From positions 2,361,840-2,387,372 of the forward strand of contig FN649740.1 of NCBI GenBank assembly GCA_000310025.1: 25,533 bases of DNA, written 5' to 3'. This DNA is from Ectocarpus siliculosus (Eukaryota; Sar; Phaeophyceae; Ectocarpales; Ectocarpaceae). Below are positions 1 to 8,236 of this stretch, piece after piece (position 1 is the first letter of the stretch; every line of letters starts with the position of its first letter). The translations under genes were made by a program, and so were the position numbers. The notes below the pieces were generated by a model. That model did no database searches and was not told where the DNA came from. It saw only the letters and a list, made by a program, of their open reading frames with translations.

Positions 1-286
1 AGGGGCCTTATTCATTTTTTTCTTCCCCCGCCCCGTTTTGGATTTTCCCCCACTTTGGGTTTTTTTTTTTTTTTTTTTTTTTTCCCGTGATTGGGTGGGG
101 CAGTTAAAGGGGTTTTGGGAAAAGGTTTGGGTTTTCCACGCCCGGAAATTCTGAATGGGGGTTCTTTGGGGGGAGGGGAGGGACGTCACTGTTTTTTGTT
201 GTTGGGGGGCTCCGGGGTTTTTACCAGGGGAGGGGGCATGTAGGGGTGTGTAAAATACCGGGAGAGGGGGGGGGGGGGGGGCGTAC
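1..286. other. Low-quality homopolymer-rich sequence end
   Basis: This stretch is dominated by runs of T, C and G, for example a T run at about 60-83 and a G run at about 266-281, and has the smeared look of a Sanger read tail. It resembles the error-rich ends on both sides of the internal N gap. No gene is visible. The minus-strand retrotransposon presumably ends or continues here, but its 3' untranslated region cannot be read reliably. Confidence 0.7.
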
Positions 287-2795
287 TCATTTGTTGCTTG
301 CCGTAGTCATTTGACCATTGACCACGCGTCCCTTTCGTGACGGAGCACCGTTCCTACACCTACTAGAGACACCACCAACATTTGGGAGCTCTTTACGTTT
401 CTGCCACAAACTCCATAAAAATTTCTTGCACATCTTATCCCCGTCCTCTAGGGCCTCTTGTGCCCACCATCTATCCCCAATTATCGCGATCGTTTTTTCG
501 CTGTTGTCTAATTTACCAAACTTGTCCATGTCACACCCTCTCTGTCTCATTTCCTCCTCGAGATCCTCTCTTTCCTTCCTGTACAACTCACACTCCCCAA
601 CTATGTGGGGTCTCCTCTCCTCCGATTTGCCACATGGACATGTGTGTCTATCCTCCTCTTCCTCTCTCCTACGGCTGGTATACCTCTTCCTCCGTTCTGG
701 CAAGTCCAGATCGCCTACTCGAAATTGCAATTTCAGCTTTTTCGCATAGTCCATGGGGCCGTCCAAGTACTTCTTCATCCCTATCCCTTCTTTCAACTTC
801 CCGTATATCTCCAAGTGGTCTTCGCTTCGTACCTTCTTCCGAAGGGTTGCCTCCTCCCTACTCTCTAGCATCTCCTTGACTTTCGTCTTGAACCCCCCGA
901 ACCCTTCCGTGTCCAACGTCTCCTCCTCGTCTCCTATCTCCTTCCAAACCTTCTCTACCACCTTGTCCCATCTGATTCCCTTCTTCCCTGGAGTCGCTTT
1001 TCCCCAAGCTGCCTCGTCAACCATGGCTGGTAGTCTATCGTCCGACATTCTACTTACCTTGTACTGCCAATTCAACTTCTGCATGTCTCTCTTTGTTTTA
1101 AGAGAGTACATTCCCAATTCTGCTCTCAATACAGTGTTGCTCGTTGTACTTGAACATCCTAGTATTTTCTTGGCCGCTGCCATCTGCACCGTTTCCAGCT
1201 GCTTGACGGCCTTTTCGTTACCTTCCCATATCTCTCCTGCATACTCTAGCTTAGGTACAATCACCTTCAAGAGAATACACCTCTTAATCCTAGTGTCTAG
1301 GTGTGGGTCCGTAAGGATCTCGTCCATCTTGCCTACCTGAGCTTTACTCTTCCCAATCAACTTCGCTATGTGTGCGTCCCATGAGCACTCCTTCGAAATC
1401 TCTACTCCCAGGTACGTATACTTGTCTACTACCGGTAGTTCTTCCTCCCCCCATTTCCATTTGAATTCTACGGGATTTTTCTTATCTTCGTTACAGACCA
1501 CTACTGCGCATTTTCCTACGTTCGCCGACAGTCTCCATTTTCGGGTGTATCCTACCGCCGCATCTATTTGTTCTTGCAACCCTTCTGGTGTTTCGGATAC
1601 CCCCACGAAATCATCTGCAAACATCAGTCCGGACACACTCTTTCCCTCTACTTGGACTCCCTGTCTTACTGCTTCAACCGCCCTTATCAAATCGTTGATG
1701 TAAATCTTAAAAAGAGTGGGTGACATCGTACAGCCCTGTGCGACTCCTTGGAGTATATCCACGTACTTCGAAATTTCCCCATCCAACATCACCGCACTTC
1801 TTGTGCATTCTGTCATCTTTTTCAACATCCTCCACATTTTCCCCCGGATGCCGATGTCCCACATCTTTTTCCACAATCCATTGCGCCATACGGTGTCGTA
1901 GGCTTTTTGTATATCGAGGAAGAAACAGTATGTCGTACGCCCGGCGTCTTTCCTACCTTGGATGATTTTACTCAACGTATATACATGGTCTACACAACTA
2001 CGATCTGGTCTAAATCCAGCTTGTCCTTCGCTGATCTTTTGTTTCCCCTCCAACATGTCTCCCATTCTATTGTCTATCATCTTGCCAAACAGTTTCCCCA
2101 CTGTGCTCAACAGGGTTATCCCTCTATAATTCCCCGGGTCAGCTTTATCCCCCTTTTTGAACAGGTTCACGACTACTCCTTCTCTCCATCTCTTCGGCGC
2201 GTACTCGTGTTTCCATATCCAGTTGAATATCCGGACCAACATGTTAATCATCCCCTCCCCCCCCTGTTTCAAAAACTCGTTCACAATTCCATCAGCCCCT
2301 GCCGCTTTTCTCTTCTTGAGTTTCGCTACGCAGTCCTCTACCTCTTCTCGTGTGAACTCTCCCTGCAACCCGTCTACATCACTACGTTCCCTCTGAGATC
2401 TTTCAACGTTTTCCTCTGCCCACGAGTTGATTTCCTTCTCAAACTCCGAGTCGAAGTTGTCGTTGGTGGTGGGTGTCCCAAGTTTGCGGTAGTGCTCTAC
2501 TAGTACTTCCCTCTTTCCTTTAGAACTGCTTACCATCTTACCCTCGGCAGATCTTAGTGTCGTTATTTCCGTGTCTCCCCCTCTTTTGTTGCCCACTATC
2601 CCTTGAATTCCTACCCACATTTGCTTCATCCCCCCCTCAAAATCTTCGTTAGTCTTTTGGACTACTTCCTCCTACAACCCTTTTTTCTTCTTCACGACCA
2701 ACTCCTTCACCCTCTTTCTACTTTCAACATACTCCTTCCATCCTGCATCTGTTTTCCCGGCCGCATATTTTGCGTGTGACTCTCTACGTACTCGA
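285..2795 (-). mobile_element. 5'-truncated non-LTR (LINE-type) retrotransposon
   Basis: The element consists of one long minus-strand reverse transcriptase frame plus upstream coding-like sequence. No terminal repeats, protease, integrase or apurinic endonuclease domain is visible. Coding-like sequence in the same frame continues upstream of the ATG to about 2795, with one in-frame TAG at 2672-2674, and then stops resembling the element. This fits 5' truncation, the usual result of target-primed reverse transcription. The 3' end lies close to the poor-quality window edge and no poly(A) tail is seen. The last roughly 80 bp resemble small repeats elsewhere in the window. The copy may be dead because of the lost 5' part, although the reverse transcriptase frame is intact. 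Confidence 0.85.
287..2629 (-). CDS. LINE reverse transcriptase (780 codons, 5'-incomplete ORF)
   Basis: This is an RNA-directed DNA polymerase of the non-LTR retrotransposon class, which copies its own RNA at a nicked target. The reverse transcriptase domain spans roughly residues 150-410. Its landmarks are the FKKGD...NYRGITLL block (157-174), GQAGFRPDRSC (202-212), the first catalytic aspartate in FLDIQKAYD (237-245), QGVAQGC...SP (294-304) and the catalytic FADD box (337-340). The C-terminal part carries a Cys/His knuckle of the type often seen at LINE C-termini: C664, C666, H675 and C680. The ATG at 2629 is probably internal, because coding-like sequence runs upstream past a TAG at 2672-2674. 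The last roughly 28 codons overlap a dispersed repeat and may not belong to the ancestral protein. The endonuclease domain of a full-length element is missing. Confidence 0.85.
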   Translation of the reverse strand: MKQMWVGIQGIVGNKRGGDTEITTLRSAEGKMVSSSKGKREVLVEHYRKLGTPTTNDNFDSEFEKEINSWAEENVERSQRERSDVDGLQGEFTREEVEDCVAKLKKRKAAGADGIVNEFLKQGGEGMINMLVRIFNWIWKHEYAPKRWREGVVVNLFKKGDKADPGNYRGITLLSTVGKLFGKMIDNRMGDMLEGKQKISEGQAGFRPDRSCVDHVYTLSKIIQGRKDAGRTTYCFFLDIQKAYDTVWRNGLWKKMWDIGIRGKMWRMLKKMTECTRSAVMLDGEISKYVDILQGVAQGCTMSPTLFKIYINDLIRAVEAVRQGVQVEGKSVSGLMFADDFVGVSETPEGLQEQIDAAVGYTRKWRLSANVGKCAVVVCNEDKKNPVEFKWKWGEEELPVVDKYTYLGVEISKECSWDAHIAKLIGKSKAQVGKMDEILTDPHLDTRIKRCILLKVIVPKLEYAGEIWEGNEKAVKQLETVQMAAAKKILGCSSTTSNTVLRAELGMYSLKTKRDMQKLNWQYKVSRMSDDRLPAMVDEAAWGKATPGKKGIRWDKVVEKVWKEIGDEEETLDTEGFGGFKTKVKEMLESREEATLRKKVRSEDHLEIYGKLKEGIGMKKYLDGPMDYAKKLKLQFRVGDLDLPERRKRYTSRRREEEEDRHTCPCGKSEERRPHIVGECELYRKEREDLEEEMRQRGCDMDKFGKLDNSEKTIAIIGDRWWAQEALEDGDKMCKKFLWSLWQKRKELPNVGGVSSRCRNGAPSRKGRVVNGQMTTASNK

Positions 2796-3568
2796 ATTGA
2801 GGGGGGGAGAGATAGAATAAACGAGCGAAGAGCGTACACACACTTCGTGAATCATGTGCTTGTTGCGGAAACGTGATGCCGATCCACAGCACTTCACGCA
2901 GTGACAGCGAGGGTTCTGCAAGCAGTGGGGGCGGAATACGTCTGCTGGATATTTGCTGTGATGTTTTCTTTTTCTGACAGTCTTGTGTTGCGACAAGATT
3001 TCATGCGTGCAAAGGAAAAAATATTCCGTTTTTTTTGTGGCGATAACGTAGATTCTGTTCGTTCGGGGTTTGCCTTGCAACTCTGGCTTTCTCGCGAGTC
3101 ATTGGCCGCATCACACGCATGCCACATCGGCGATAACTAGGAAGCAGAAGAGAATCCTGTAAATACAGAAAATCACCACGTGCCAACCGTGCCAACCGTG
3201 TGTCCGGTCGACCATCCGGTGTCCGTGTCTGTCTCCTTTGCGCGTATCCTTCCACCAAAAGAACCACACAAGTGCACACTCTTGCATGCTGCGCACGCGC
3301 TCCCGAACTAGTTCATAGTGCAGCGGTGATGATGGGGATACACAGGACGCCAGTACTAAGTAGTACTGTTGTTTGCGCTGCCGTCAATCGCAATGGAGAT
3401 GCGATGAGACATTTCAAGAGCCCCCCGAACAGCTGCTGTGCTGCCACATCAATCTATCTCATCCCAATCATAATACAGTTCACATACTTTAGTCGTCGTT
3501 TTTCCAGGCAGGACTCCGCCGCCGCCAAAAACCATTTTACACGTGCGCGTCTCCCCCCTTGGAGACAG
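2796..3568. other. Intergenic or intronic sequence without a supported gene
   Basis: The retrotransposon lies upstream of the methyltransferase exons, so this stretch is probably part of an intron of that gene, with earlier exons beyond the window start. I looked for the glycine-rich AdoMet-binding motif of the PrmA family here on the plus strand and did not find it. The open frames present have no recognisable domains. Confidence 0.4.
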
Positions 3569-3696
3569 ATCGTGGTGGCCAACATGATAGCCGGGCCAAT
3601 GCGGCGCCAGATGGCGGCCCTGGTGCTGGCCGTCAAAGAGGGAGGCCTCTTGTGCCTCTCGGGGCTGCGCCCTTCGGACGCGCCCCTCATCCGGAG
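3569..3696 (+). CDS. prmA: PrmA-like ribosomal protein L11 methyltransferase, internal exon
   Basis: The exon encodes VVANMIAGP followed about 16 residues later by GGLLCLSG. This is the characteristic VVANILAGP...GG.L.LSG segment of ribosomal protein L11 lysine methyltransferases, the post-motif region of the class I AdoMet-dependent fold. The enzyme methylates the large-subunit ribosomal protein L11; in an alga it could act in plastid or mitochondrion. The exon follows a pyrimidine-rich acceptor ending CAG at 3566-3568 and ends before a GTGAGA donor, leaving two bases of a codon (128 bp). That phase matches the exon at 4773. The earlier AdoMet-binding exons must lie outside the window, so the gene is incomplete here. 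Confidence 0.72.
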
Positions 3697-3956
3697 GTGA
3701 GATAATCGGTTTCGACGTATCTGCGCCCCCCCCCGCGCTTGGCAGATTTTTACGCCAAGTTCACTATTTTGGGAAGGCCAGAAATTTCTTTGGGAAGGGT
3801 GCACTTTGCTTATTACGAGGTTGCGCCGCTTGCCATTGTTTTTTTTAAGTTCCAGAACAAGCGGGGTGTGGGGTGTTCTCTGCACGGAGCTAGATGTTTT
3901 TGGGATTGTTACCTGTACCTCGCGTTTTTGAAAAGTGCCCTCTCTCACCCGGAGCT

Positions 3957-3982
3957 AGCTGTGCTGTGCTGTGCTGTGCTGT
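3957..3982. repeat. TGTGC pentamer tandem repeat
   Basis: About five head-to-tail copies of a TGTGC unit lie inside the PrmA-like intron. It is a simple sequence repeat with no coding role visible. Confidence 0.8.
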
Positions 3983-4105
3983 TTTCACCAGCCCCGCGGG
4001 GTGGAACGCTGGCTGCGTTTTGCATCATGGCCAGGAGGCACGGAAATCCGGACACTTTCCCGAACGGAGTACAGCACCATTGGGTTTGTTTGGGTTTGGG
4101 TCGGG

Positions 4106-4206
4106 GGGTGTACTCATAGTCGCGCATGCGGTAGTCGTTAGACCATTGACCTCGCATCCCTACAAAGCCGGGACGGAGCATGCCGGGTTCACACCGGACC
4201 AGGCTA
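4106..4206 (-). repeat. Dispersed ~100-bp repeat, copy 2
   Basis: This is one of four related copies (about 285-365, 4106-4206, 4876-4972, 10010-10110). On the plus strand each begins with a G-run and TACTCAT/TAGTCAT-like bases, then GCCGTAGTCGTTAGACC-like, CTCGCATCC and GCCGGGACGGA blocks, and ends near CCAGG. The copy at 285-365 is the 3' end of the LINE, which lies on the minus strand. The simplest reading is therefore short 3' fragments of that LINE family, or SINEs sharing its tail. The block GGGTTCACACC also resembles a tRNA B box on the plus strand, so a tRNA-derived SINE is an alternative. Confidence 0.6.
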
Positions 4207-4475
4207 TCACATCACCAAGCGCGAAGCACCGCGAGGTATTCGGCGAGACCCCCACAACATGATCTACTCGACCACCATTATGGTTACCGCAAAAGAAAAA
4301 ACCAGAGGCTAAAAAAAAAAGCGGTAACCTGATTGCCGAGCTCACGAAGTGATCGGCTTGTTTTACGACGTCGTTGCCAAGCAACGAAAACCCAACCCCG
4401 GTGACAAACGCCGAGGGGGGGGCTTGGGTTCGGGGTAGGAGCGACAGCAAGGGGACGACCTCCCCCTCCGCTCTT

Positions 4476-4508
4476 AAGGCTAGGGTTAGCAAACCTAACC
4501 CTAGCCTT
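4476..4508. repeat. Perfect 14-bp inverted repeat containing telomere-like TAGGGTT
   Basis: The arms at 4476-4489 and 4495-4508 are exact reverse complements separated by the 5-nt loop CAAAC. Each arm contains the telomere-like core TAGGGTT or AACCCTA. It could be an interstitial telomeric scar or a strong hairpin in the intron RNA. Confidence 0.85.
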
Positions 4509-4772
4509 GCCTCTGTCGAACCGCGTGACCAACTCCGCGCGGCGTACTCTCCCCTCTCCACCGGAGCAGACGATGCGCATACATGTCCCCTCCCCGCCGC
4601 CCCCCAACACACGAGGCACCCCCCCATACCTGGCGGTTCAATCATGCCATGACCCCGAGAAGACGTGCCGCCGGGTTTGCACTGCATGTAAACTTCGCTT
4701 GCACGTGCTTGTCTGTCGTCTGCTCCGATTTGTCTTCCGCAACTGCCTGGGAAACCCGGGTTACACACGCAG

Positions 4773-4902
4773 TGAGTTCGGCAAGTATATGGACTGGGAC
4801 GTTGGCCTCGAGGCAAGCCGGGAAAGCCCAACGTGGGGTGAGTCGAACGGAAGGACGGGGGGTGCGTTCGTTGTCGGGGTACGCTCGTGCCGTAGTCGGT
4901 AG
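4773..4902 (+). CDS. prmA: PrmA-like methyltransferase, candidate last exon
   Basis: The exon begins after an acceptor ending CACGCAG. Its first base completes the codon left open by the 3569-3696 exon (AG+T, serine). It then reads SEFGKYMDWDVGLEASRE and continues to a TAG at 4900-4902. A short tail with an aromatic-containing strand is where the family normally ends, and the phase match supports the join, but this segment alone would not identify the family. The final eight or so codons and the stop lie inside a dispersed repeat that begins at about 4876. The present C-terminus therefore appears to be supplied by an inserted repeat. Confidence 0.5.
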
Positions 4903-4972
4903 ACCTTAAACCTCGCATTCCTACAATGCCGAGACGGAATGATGTGCCGGGTTTTTGACGGCCCAGGCTACG
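4876..4972 (-). repeat. Dispersed ~100-bp repeat, copy 3
   Basis: This copy shares the GCCGTAGTCGGTAGACC-like, CTCGCATTCC and GCCGAGACGGA blocks and the terminal CCCAGGCTA with copy 2. It overlaps the stop codon of the PrmA-like gene. Confidence 0.6.
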
Positions 4973-5041
4973 TTTTATTTACAAGGATGAAGCAGAAGCT
5001 GGTATTAGTGTCATCATCCTTGCGTTTGCTGGGCCAAACCA

Positions 5042-5143
5042 GATATGCCACGGGTTAATTGGGCACCCCGGCTAACGAAACGTTTCGACAAGGATATGCC
5101 ATGGGTTGATTGGGCATCCCGGCTAACCAAACGTTTCGCATTC
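5042..5143. repeat. Imperfect tandem duplication, two 51-bp units
   Basis: The units 5042-5092 and 5093-5143 share ATATGCCA, GGGTT, ATTGGGCA, CCCGGCTAAC and AAACGTTTCG blocks with a few substitutions. The period is a multiple of three, so a plus-strand frame (5045-5266, 73 codons) reads two similar 17-residue units, MPRVNWAPRLTKRF and MPWVDWASRLTKRF. The minus strand is also open across it. I do not recognise a protein family. Confidence 0.75.
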
Positions 5144-5397
5144 GGTAGGCTCGACGACTGCTTCAAGTACCGCAAGGGACTTCGATCTTTGCGCGCTTGT
5201 TCAAAACAGGCGCGCCACACACAGCCAACGCTCATCACTACGTGTGTGATGCGCTTGGGAGTATAATCTGCGCTTTCATACTTTAGGTGGAAAAGCTCCA
5301 GATGGAGCTGCTGTAGTTCATACCAGATTTTTGCTCTAGTCTATGTACGGTCGAAGCAGCAATATTCAGCGGACATCCTACAGGGTGTGAACTCTAA

Positions 5398-5595
5398 TTA
5401 GAACCGAGTAACAGGTTCACAGGATACACCGCACAAAACAACCATGCTTGTGCCGCTTTGCTAAACATGGCCCTTGTGAACGACCTCGTAGGCGAGTACG
5501 TTCGGCTTGTGGGACGGTCCAAGCCTGGGCTAGCGTTGGGCGGGGGCCTGCGCGCCGAGCTCGAGAGAGCACTTTCTGAGGCTGCCGTGGCCTGA
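5398..5595 (+). pseudogene. Coding-like fragment, 65 codons, unrecognised
   Basis: The plus-strand frame is open between a TAA at 5395-5397 and a TGA at 5593-5595, with an internal ATG at 5467. It reads like ordinary protein: GYTAQNNHACAALLNMALVN, then a segment beginning LVGEYVRLVGRSKPG, then an alanine/glutamate-rich end. The same frame continues past the stop as an aspartate-rich run and meets another stop, which suggests decay. It could be a remnant of a transposon gene or an exon of an undetected gene. I cannot assign a family. Confidence 0.3.
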
Positions 5596-6933
5596 GGGCA
5601 TGATGATGACGATGATGTTGACGACGCCCGATAGAGTGCAGGCAATGGCCTCGCTGCTGCTGCTGCTGCTGCCTGGCGAAACGCTCGGTGCGTTGGCGAA
5701 GGCCGGTGTGTCCGGAGGCAGGGCCGCGAACCTCGTCATCGTAACTAACTTTGCAGAGCGAACTCCTTTGCGTGGAGATAGCATGACTTGGTTTTGTTGT
5801 CCAAGTGGCGCCCCAAAGTGACTTGACTTTTTTCGTATGCTAGCGTTCAAGCTGCCGTCATCCCGTCGACTCGACGGGGCGAGCCGTAAGACTGCGTGCC
5901 ATGTCTTAGTTTGGTCTCGCGAGAGCACCGCCAAGAGGGAACGAACGGCCTGGAATTTGCGAGAAATCAGTCTGATGAGTTTCTTTGCAAGGATCTCTGC
6001 CAAAAAAATACAAGCATTTTTTTTTTTTTTTGCCGATGCAGAACCCCCCAATTTGCGATGGGGGAATCGATGTCAGGGTAGCAAAGTGCTGGCGGAGCGG
6101 GGGGGGGGTGAGGCATATGATGTTCTCGTCGAGACCCTGGTTGTGGTACTCCGTGCGATGCTCGGGACAAGGGCAGCATGGCCCAGACCTCGAATCGGTT
6201 GTCTCTTTGTCCCTCGTTGACAGATACATCCTGAACGTACGATCTGGGCTAGCTAGCGGCTGGCAGACAATCAATCACGAACACATACGCACGTGGTCTT
6301 GACGTTTGTGGAAGAACAGGAGTGCTACCTCGGCGCTGAAAAAACAAGCAGACGGACAAACAGGAGCACTCGACAAAATAGAGCCTGCGATCGGGACTAG
6401 AGTGCGGCCGAGCTTGTTGGCCACCAAGCTGCGGCACAAACACAGAGCAGCCGTGTCTAGTTGCACGCACGGCTTCGTGAGGTCCATAGAGGGGTAAAAA
6501 GAGGCTAAGGATTGTATCTATCTTCTCCGACAACAAAAACCCGATGGGTGGCATATGTGACGCCCAAAACAAAGCACTTCTCTCCTACCTTTTCATTCGT
6601 TTCTACAGCATTTATCAACCATTCCAAGACACCGGGACACGGAATCCGAACAACAGAGCACGCGGTTTTCTCGTAGTAACGCAAAAACAACTACAAGTTA
6701 CAGGACACGCACCCACGCTCCATTACCACGATTACCAAAGAAAACACACACGCATTGCATACATGAAACGAAAAAAAATTCCATACGTCCACAAGACTTA
6801 TCAACACCTTATCTAAATACTTCAAGCGGACAACACTGCAAAAAACGTTCCCTAAGAGTACGCCGTACAGCAGCACGCTTCTCAGCCACCCGGTCCCCGG
6901 GCAGATGATCGCCGTGCCGCGGCAAGCTCGACG

Positions 6934-8236
6934 TCACATCTTCAGCTTGCCGGATGCCGTGCGCATGTGTAGCGGCGGCGCCCGCATCGTCTTGTCCTGA
7001 CCACCGCCGCGGCGCATCATCTCCGACGAATGCAGGTCACCGCCCACGTAGCAAAGACACTCGGCCGGACCGTTGCCGCAAGTGCAGGCCCGCTGCTGCC
7101 GCTGCGCCCCCGGCGAGCGCTTGACGCCGCCGCTGCTTCTGTCCGACGACCTGTCCAACGGAAACCCCCTCACTGGGCCGGAGGAATGGAACCGTCTCTC
7201 TGCCGAAGACCGATTGCTCGAGCGAAACACCGAAGACAGCGCGGGAGCCGCTAGCCGCATCTGCCCCAGCCCAAGCCACCCCGAACCTCTCCCCCTTCGC
7301 GAAGAATTCGACGGGCGGCGTGCGTTCTGCCTTGGACGCGGCGCCGGCGGTGCCGCCGCCGCCGCCGCTCCGCCGCCGCTGCCGCCCTCGCCGCTGCAGT
7401 TATCCTTCCCGTTGTTGTAGCTCTGTCGGGGCCGGTCTTGCGCGCCGCCTTCGGAGGAGGCATCATCCACTGGCGCGGCGACCCCCGCCGCCGTCTTCGC
7501 CGGCGCCGGCACCTTCCCGGCGGAAACCCCGCTCCCGCCCGTGGTCGGTCGCCGCGGCGACGGCGGCGGCGGCGGGAACAGCAAGGCGACCGCACCTGGT
7601 TTTCGCTGCCCCAGTGCTCCTGGGTTCCTGGCGGTGGTCCATGCAGCAGTAGGGTTGCCGTGCGCCGTCTTTCTCCACCCACCTTGCTCGAGGGTCGTGG
7701 CACTAGCCGCCGCGCGGGACGATGACGATGCCGGCGGCGGCGGCGGCGAGGGGTACGGGGACAGCTCCCCGGTGCCGCCGCCACCCCCGTCCAGATCGCC
7801 GCCGCCGCCGCCGCCGGCAGCGGTCTGTCTCTGGCCCGGCCTCCTCGGCGGGTACGGGCACTCCAGAAGCCTCGTCGGTAAAACCCCCCTGCCGCCGCTG
7901 CTGGCGCTGGCGCCGGTGCTGCCACCGCCGCCGCCGCCACCCGGTCGCCGTTCGACGGTGACCGCGCGGACCTCCCCGTCGGGACCCATCTCTCCGTCAG
8001 CCGCGAGATCGAAGGATGGGGACTCCCCCACCTCCAGCACGTAGCTGCCGTCGCCGTCGCCGCCGTGGCGGCGGCGGCCGTCGGGGTTGTTGCTGGTTGA
8101 GCCGCCGCCGCAGTCTTGGTGATCGACGACGTCCTCGTCGTGAGACTTTGATCGGCGTCGGTTGTGGGCGTCGTGGCGCGAGGCCTTCCGGGACTTTCGG
8201 TCCGGAACGGGCGACTCTGAATGGCTCAAAGACTTC
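6934..8236 (-). CDS. Hydrolase gene exon 9: disordered C-terminal tail and stop
   Basis: The acceptor is GGCACGGCAG after a C-rich tract. The first base completes arginine 660, and the frame stays open for 433 codons to the stop at 6934. The composition is Gly, Ala, Ser, Pro and Arg with acidic and basic patches. The only ordered-looking features are RLLECPYPPRRP and a late Cys cluster CTCGNGPAECLC. Other frames of this GC-rich exon are also open because of GCC/GGC repeats, but only this frame joins exon 8. Confidence 0.75.

Larger units (their letters stand above)
3697..4772 (+). other. Intron of the PrmA-like gene
   Basis: The intron has a GTGAGA donor and an acceptor ending CACGCAG, and its phase matches on both sides. 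It holds a TGTGC pentamer run (about 3957-3982), one copy of the dispersed repeat (4106-4206), a 9-bp inverted repeat with arms at 4282-4290 and 4321-4329 around a 30-nt A-rich loop, and a telomere-like perfect inverted repeat (4476-4508). No other coding sequence is supported. Confidence 0.6.
4973..6933. other. Intergenic region between the PrmA-like gene and the hydrolase gene
   Basis: The two flanking genes converge here. Contents: a 51-bp tandem duplication (5042-5143), a decayed coding-like frame (5398-5595), a short CTG run (about 5654-5672), a T run (about 6016-6031) and a G run near 6099-6108. The right edge is the 3' untranslated region of the minus-strand hydrolase gene. About 60 bases past its stop the sense strand carries TGCTGCTGTAC (6865-6875), a variant of the recurring word described elsewhere. 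No complete gene is supported. Confidence 0.6.

Noticed and set aside
318-2503. Several plus-strand ORFs opposite the retrotransposon
   Set aside because: They are antisense shadows of the reverse transcriptase frame and lack any domain.
4106-4206. Possible functional tRNA gene from the A-box/B-box-like blocks
   Set aside because: The blocks recur in four diverged copies and do not fold into a convincing acceptor stem and cloverleaf; a dispersed repeat explains them better.
7251-8044. Long open frames on both strands over the GC-rich hydrolase tail
   Set aside because: GCC/GGC repeats lack stop codons in most frames. Only the minus frame ending at 6934 joins the upstream exon in phase.
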